Position numbers and translations under genes: made by a program. A DNA stretch of 64,000 bases from JACKII01 sp041687435 (lineage in GTDB: Bacteria; Pseudomonadota; Alphaproteobacteria; Bin95), in contig JAWLBX010000011.1 of the NCBI GenBank assembly GCA_041687435.1, positions 1 through 64,000 on the forward strand, written 5' to 3'. Each line of letters begins with the position of its first letter. The first letter of the stretch is position 1. Below, piece by piece: positions 59,859-64,000 of this stretch. Under the pieces are notes generated by a model, which searched no databases, was not told where the DNA came from, and worked only from the letters and a program-made list of their open reading frames with translations.

Positions 59859-60719
59859 ATGTCCGCCGCTGCCATTACCGCCACTGCCGCCGAATTCCAT
59901 ACCGATGACGGGTTGCGCCTTGCTGCGGACCGCTGGGGTAGCGGCGGCCGGACCGTGCTGCTGTTCCACGGCGGCGGCCAGACCCGGCATGCCTGGGGCG
60001 GTGCAGCAGAGCGGCTGGCACAGGCGGGCTGGACCGCCTACACCATCGACCAGCGCGGCCATGGCGAAAGCGACTGGCACCCGGAAGGCGCCTACACGAT
60101 CGACCGGTTTGCGGAGGATGTGCGCGGCATCTGCCGCAGCTTTCCGACACCGCCCGCAGTGGTCGGCGCCTCGCTCGGCGGCATCGCATCGCTGCTGGCC
60201 CAGGGCGAATGCGAGGAAACCGTCCTTTCCGCTCTGGTGCTGGTCGATATCACGCCGCGGGTCGAACGCGCCGGGGTCGAGCGCATCATCAACTTCATGG
60301 CGGCCAGGGCCGAAACCGGCTTTGCAACGCTGGAAGAATGCGCCGATTACGTCGCCAGCTATCTGCCGCACCGCAAGCGGCCGAAGGATCTTTCCGGCCT
60401 GATGAAGAACCTGCGGCTTCGCGACGATGGTCGCTATTACTGGCACTGGGACCCGCGCTTTGTCACCGACGCCGACCGGCGCATGGAGGATCGCGACCCG
60501 GAGCGCATGATCGCCGCCGCCAGACGCCTTTCCTGCCCGGTCATGCTGGTGCGTGGCGGCTCCAGCGATCTGGTGAGCGAGGAGGTCGCGCGGGAGTTTC
60601 TGGAGATCGTACCACAGGCTGAATTCGCCGACGTGGCCGGTGCCGGGCACATGGTCGCCGGCGACAAGAACGACGCCTTCACCGACGCGGTGCTGCCCTT
60701 CCTGGAACGGAACCACTAG
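59859..60719 (+). CDS. Alpha/beta hydrolase
   Basis: A 286-residue hydrolase. LLFHGGGQTRHAW is the oxyanion region, VGASLGGIAS the nucleophile elbow with Ser, RGGSSDLVSEE holds the acid and GAGHMVAGD the His. The triad is that of esterases and peroxidases, with a Ser nucleophile. ATG 59859 (MSAAAITATAAEF) fits better than the upstream start. Divergent from the crotonase at 59708, with about 150 bp between. Confidence 0.9.
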   Translation: MSAAAITATAAEFHTDDGLRLAADRWGSGGRTVLLFHGGGQTRHAWGGAAERLAQAGWTAYTIDQRGHGESDWHPEGAYTIDRFAEDVRGICRSFPTPPAVVGASLGGIASLLAQGECEETVLSALVLVDITPRVERAGVERIINFMAARAETGFATLEECADYVASYLPHRKRPKDLSGLMKNLRLRDDGRYYWHWDPRFVTDADRRMEDRDPERMIAAARRLSCPVMLVRGGSSDLVSEEVAREFLEIVPQAEFADVAGAGHMVAGDKNDAFTDAVLPFLERNH

Positions 60720-60896
60720 CACCATGGCAGATTCTGCGCCAGCCGGGTTGCCGATGCCGGGCCAAAGCCTTACTTGCAAGTCTCAAGCACACTGCCGGAG
60801 CGAACCGGGCCGGAAGCGGCGTGGCCGGCACTGGGTGTCAAACACTGGGCGACTGGCCCATCATCATGGTTTTTCTATTGCGGAGCCCGCGCCAAC

Positions 60897-61481
60897 ATGA
60901 ACGATTCCCATCCGCCTTTTTCCGCGCATCAGGTGTTGGACTTTTGGTTCGGGGCGCCAGATTTCGCAGACTATGGCCAGCCGCGCAAGATCTGGTTTGC
61001 CAAGGATCCGGACTTCGACGCCGAGGTCCGCAAGCGTTTCAGCGGCCTGCACCAGGCGGCCAGCCACGGCATGCTCGATCATTTCTGGAAAGACGTGGCC
61101 CTGCCGAACCTGGCGCTGGTGATCACGCTCGACCAGTTCTCGCGCCAGCTATACCGCGGGGAGGCCAAGGCATTCGCGCAGGACGCTCACGCCTTGCAGG
61201 TGGCCAAGCACGCGATTGACGAAGGCTTCGACCGCGATGCCCTGCCGGTGCAGCGCCTGTTCTGGTACCTGCCGTTCGAGCACAGCGAGAACCTGTCAGA
61301 TCAGGACCGGGCCATTGAGTTGATCGAACCGCTCGGCAATGCGGAATGGACCCGTTATGCGTGCGAGCACCGCGATGTGATCGCCCGTTTCGGCCGCTTC
61401 CCGCACCGCAACGCCGTGCTCGGCCGCGAGAACACGCCGGAAGAACAGACCTATCTGGACCAGCCCGGCGCCGGCTTCTGA
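60897..61481 (+). CDS. DUF924 family protein
   Basis: A 194-residue helical protein. VLDFWFG near the start, LVITLDQFSRQLYRG, FWYLPFEHSE and FGRFPHRNAVLGR are the DUF924 signature. The fold is TPR-like; function unknown, though it is widespread in proteobacteria. ATG 60897 gives the expected short N-terminus. It converges on proV, with 24 bp between the stops. Confidence 0.92.
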   Translation: MNDSHPPFSAHQVLDFWFGAPDFADYGQPRKIWFAKDPDFDAEVRKRFSGLHQAASHGMLDHFWKDVALPNLALVITLDQFSRQLYRGEAKAFAQDAHALQVAKHAIDEGFDRDALPVQRLFWYLPFEHSENLSDQDRAIELIEPLGNAEWTRYACEHRDVIARFGRFPHRNAVLGRENTPEEQTYLDQPGAGF

Positions 61482-61505
61482 TCCCGCGCCGGGGGCACTG
61501 CGGCC

Positions 61506-62711
61506 TCAAGCCTTGGGCGGCGTCTCGCCCTCTTCGTCCCGGTGTTCCGTCAGAACGCGGATCAACTGGCGTTTCGATATCACGCCCTTGAACTGGCCGT
61601 CGTCATCGACCACGGCAACCGGCGTATCGGATTCTAGGATGGTAGGCAGTGCGTCTTCCAGGACGGAATCGGCGGAAACGGTCTGCGTATCGTCCGCCAG
61701 ATCATAGAGGGTCTGGCTGTCGTTGCTTTTGGCTGCCGCGGTCAATTCTTCCTCGGTCACGACGCCGCGGAACTCGCCACCTTCGAACACATAGCCATAA
61801 TCGGCCTTCTTGCCCTGCATTTCCCGCAGGGCGGCATCGATGTTCTCGCTCGTCAACCGCAGGCTCGGCGGACGCATCACCACATCGACGGTCAGCACCC
61901 GCGCCCGGTTCACATCGCGCACGAAGGCAGCCACATAGTCGTCCGCCGGGTTCAGCAGAATATCCTCGGGATTGCCGACCTGGCTCAACCGGCCATCTTT
62001 CAGAATGGCAATCTTGTCGCCCAGCTTCAGCGCCTCGTCCAGGTCGTGCGTGATGAAGACAATGGTCTTGTTCAGCTTCTGCTGAAGCTCAATCAACTGG
62101 TCCTGCATACCCGACCGGATCAACGGGTCCAGCGCGCTGAACGCCTCGTCCATCAACAGCACTTCGGGATCGCCGCAGAGGGCGCGGGCCAGGCCGACGC
62201 GCTGCTGCATGCCGCCGGACAGTTCCGCCGGGTAGGAGTTCTCGTAACCGGCCAGCCCGACAGTTTCGATCCATTCCGCCGCTTTTTCCTGGCGGGTTTT
62301 CTTGTCGATCCCCTGGATTTCCAGGCCATAGGCAACATTGTGGATGACGGGCCGATGCGGCATCAGGCCGAAGCGCTGGAACACCATCGCCATTTTGGTC
62401 CGGCGGAACTCCCGCAACTCGCTTTCGTTCAGCTTGAGCACGTCCTGACCATCCACCAGTATCCGCCCCGCCGTCGGCTCGATCAGCCGGTTCAGGTGGC
62501 GGATCAGGGTGGATTTGCCCGAGCCGGAGAGGCCCATGACGACGAAGGTCTTGCTTTCCTCCATCGACAGGCTGATGTCGTGGAGGCCGACGGTATGGCC
62601 GGTTTCGGCCAGGATCTCGTCCTTGCCCTCGCCAGCCTGCGCCCGCGGCAGCACCGACTGCGGGTTGGGGCCGAAGATTTTGTAAACGTTTTCAACTTCG
62701 ATTTTCGCCAT
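61506..62711 (-). CDS. proV: Glycine betaine/proline ABC transporter ATP-binding protein
   Basis: A 401-residue ABC ATPase. Walker A GLSGSGKS is at 60-67, the signature LSGGMQQRVGLARAL near 165, and Walker B LLMDEAFSALDP follows. Two C-terminal CBS domains (about 275-395) sense ionic strength or nucleotides in homologues and gate osmoprotectant uptake. Last gene of a proX-proW-proV operon, 45 bp after proW. A 28-residue segment before residue 45 matches the ProV group. Confidence 0.95.
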   Translation of the reverse strand: MAKIEVENVYKIFGPNPQSVLPRAQAGEGKDEILAETGHTVGLHDISLSMEESKTFVVMGLSGSGKSTLIRHLNRLIEPTAGRILVDGQDVLKLNESELREFRRTKMAMVFQRFGLMPHRPVIHNVAYGLEIQGIDKKTRQEKAAEWIETVGLAGYENSYPAELSGGMQQRVGLARALCGDPEVLLMDEAFSALDPLIRSGMQDQLIELQQKLNKTIVFITHDLDEALKLGDKIAILKDGRLSQVGNPEDILLNPADDYVAAFVRDVNRARVLTVDVVMRPPSLRLTSENIDAALREMQGKKADYGYVFEGGEFRGVVTEEELTAAAKSNDSQTLYDLADDTQTVSADSVLEDALPTILESDTPVAVVDDDGQFKGVISKRQLIRVLTEHRDEEGETPPKA

Positions 62712-62756
62712 TGGGTTCCTGTTCCTTATGGTGTGCCCGGTCGCAAGGGGGCGGGC

Positions 62757-63644
62757 CTAGTGCCCGGCCCCGCGATGCTTCTGGATCCGGGCGCCATAGG
62801 CCTGGCTGACGCGGTCGAAGATGATCGCGATCGCAACAATGGCCAGGCCGTTGAGCAGTCCCATGGTGAAGTACTGGTTGGTAATGGCCTTCAGCACAGG
62901 CTGGCCAAGGCCCTTGACCCCAATCATGGACGCGATCACGACCATGGCGAGCGCCATCATGATGGTTTGGTTGATGCCGGCCATAATGTTCGGCATTGCC
63001 AGCGGAATCTGAACGCCGAACAGGCGCTGCCGGAAGTTCGCGCCGAATGCATCGGCGGCTTCGAGCACGTCCTTGTCCACCAGCCGGATGCCCAGATTGG
63101 TCAGGCGGATGACCGGCGGGATCGCATAGATCACCACCGCAATCACGCCCGGAACCCGGCCGATGCCGAGCAGCATGACCACGGGGATCAGATAGACGAA
63201 GGGCGGCATGGTCTGCATCACGTCCAGCACCGGCGTGATCGATGACTGCGCACGGTCATACCGCGCCATCATCACCCCAATGGGGATGCCGATGATGATC
63301 GACAGCACGGTGCAGACAAGGATGATCGATATGGTGCTCATCGTGTCTTCCCACATGCCGAAGAGACCGATGAGCACAAAGGCGACGGCGACACCGACGA
63401 CCATCCAAAGGCTGCGCGCCGCGCCATAAGCCAAGGCTGCGACGACAACGATAATCAGCCACCACGGCGAATTCAGGAGCAGTTGCTCAAACCAGATCAT
63501 GAATTGCAGCAAAGGATCGAAGAAATCCTCGATCGCGATACCATAGGAACGTGAAAATTCCCGGTATGCACCATCGATTCCGCGTCTGATTTCCAACAAT
63601 GTTTCACGTGGAAGCGCGGGAAATTCTACGAGCCATTCGGCCAT
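62757..63644 (-). CDS. proW: Glycine betaine/proline ABC transporter permease
   Basis: A 295-residue inner-membrane permease. About seven helices lie after a long N-terminal segment (PLLQFMIWFEQLLLNSPWW). The coupling EAA loop is EAADAFGANFRQRLFGVQIPL, with VMQTMPPFVYLIPVVMLLG before it, a typical ProW/OpuAB motif. It accepts betaine from ProX and works with ProV. The gap of 161 bp to proX is unusually long and contains GC hairpins. Confidence 0.95.
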   Translation of the reverse strand: MAEWLVEFPALPRETLLEIRRGIDGAYREFSRSYGIAIEDFFDPLLQFMIWFEQLLLNSPWWLIIVVVAALAYGAARSLWMVVGVAVAFVLIGLFGMWEDTMSTISIILVCTVLSIIIGIPIGVMMARYDRAQSSITPVLDVMQTMPPFVYLIPVVMLLGIGRVPGVIAVVIYAIPPVIRLTNLGIRLVDKDVLEAADAFGANFRQRLFGVQIPLAMPNIMAGINQTIMMALAMVVIASMIGVKGLGQPVLKAITNQYFTMGLLNGLAIVAIAIIFDRVSQAYGARIQKHRGAGH

Positions 63645-63805
63645 CGGTCAGCCTCTCGGTGGTTGATTGATCTTTTTCTTAGGCACGGCCGCTCGCCGCG
63701 GCCGGCCGGGTGCCGTGAGCGGCAACAGCCGCCACCCATGTGCCGCCGCTTTTAGGTGGCACGGGGTGGCGGCAGAAGTCTCGATACTGGAAGGCATCGC
63801 CCGGG

Positions 63806-64000
63806 TTAGAGCGCGTCCTTCACGTTGGAAGCGACATCGGCGGGAACCCACTTGATCCACAGGTCCTCATACTTCTTGAGGAAGTAGCGGGCACCATCCT
63901 CGCCGGGATACTGGTTGTCGTCCATGTAGGCCAGAACCTCGTTCGCGATTGCGTTCGACCAGGCCCGGTTGCCCAGATACTCCATGGCTTCCGGCGCACG
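63806..64000 (-). CDS. proX: Glycine betaine/proline substrate-binding protein, C-terminal part
   Basis: The last 64 codons of a gene that runs off the window. The end reads YFLKKYEDLWIKWVPADVASNVKDAL, typical of ProX-type periplasmic binding proteins (WVPADVAxxVKxAL). It precedes proW in the same direction, which supports the assignment. Signal peptide and ligand-binding aromatic residues are outside the window. Confidence 0.85.
   Translation of the reverse strand, partial: RAPEAMEYLGNRAWSNAIANEVLAYMDDNQYPGEDGARYFLKKYEDLWIKWVPADVASNVKDAL

Overview
The window is GC-rich, densely coded chromosomal DNA from an alphaproteobacterium. The evidence is the gene order mutM, crotonase, rpsT, dnaA with ubiE-ubiB running the other way, a DUF1674/SdhAF4-like protein, a DUF1737 protein and cpa-type Tad pilus genes. 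A Rhodospirillales-like lineage is my best guess, not a proven one. I see no rRNA, tRNA, CRISPR array or prophage. An IS5-type transposase tail lies at the left edge, and the right edge cuts a proX-like gene.

Layout: 1-8435 holds the transposase tail, a membrane protein, acetyl-CoA synthetase, a DUF1330 protein, two tandem EamA transporters, a crotonase, and a minus-strand catabolic operon (enolase-superfamily dehydratase/racemase, DapA-like aldolase, DUF1737 protein). 8937-20705 is a complete Tad/Flp pilus locus: cpaB, cpaE, two TadE-like pseudopilins, cpaA and a TadG-like protein on plus; flp, cpaF, tadB and tadC on minus; tadD and cpaC on plus; then two unusual Flp-type pilins with large C-terminal heads on minus, one split by a frameshift in a T5 tract. 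A perfect FNR/FixK-type box lies upstream of flp. 20811-28415 is mostly housekeeping (rbsK-like kinase, peroxiredoxin, a previously uncalled 52-residue membrane protein, htpX, rsmB, rpe, purH, DUF502). 28578-32530 is a translationally overlapping operon of amidase, unknown protein, altered type II dehydroquinase-like protein, gamma-glutamylcyclotransferase-like protein and EamA exporter.

32527-41503 contains an alpha/beta hydrolase, a candidate small RNA with its own terminator, the isoprenoid genes dxs-ispA-xseB with a histone-deacetylase-like hydrolase, panC, a Baeyer-Villiger-type monooxygenase and a CaCA exchanger. 41668-49254 is the dnaA region: SDR, dnaA, rhodanese, an AT-rich gap, rpsT, crotonase, mutM, ubiE, ubiB. 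49258-60719 is a catabolic island: DadA-like oxidase, cyclase-family hydrolase, PanE-like reductase, three Fe(II)/2-oxoglutarate dioxygenases (one closely TfdA-like), a double VOC protein, two crotonases and two alpha/beta hydrolases. A 12-bp perfect palindrome sits just upstream of the TfdA-like gene. 60897-64000 has a DUF924 protein and a glycine betaine/proline ABC transporter (proV, proW, part of proX).

The parts most worth a second look are the head-bearing Tad pilins and their possible oxygen control, the candidate small RNA at 33441-33591, the AroQ-like operon, and the dioxygenase island.
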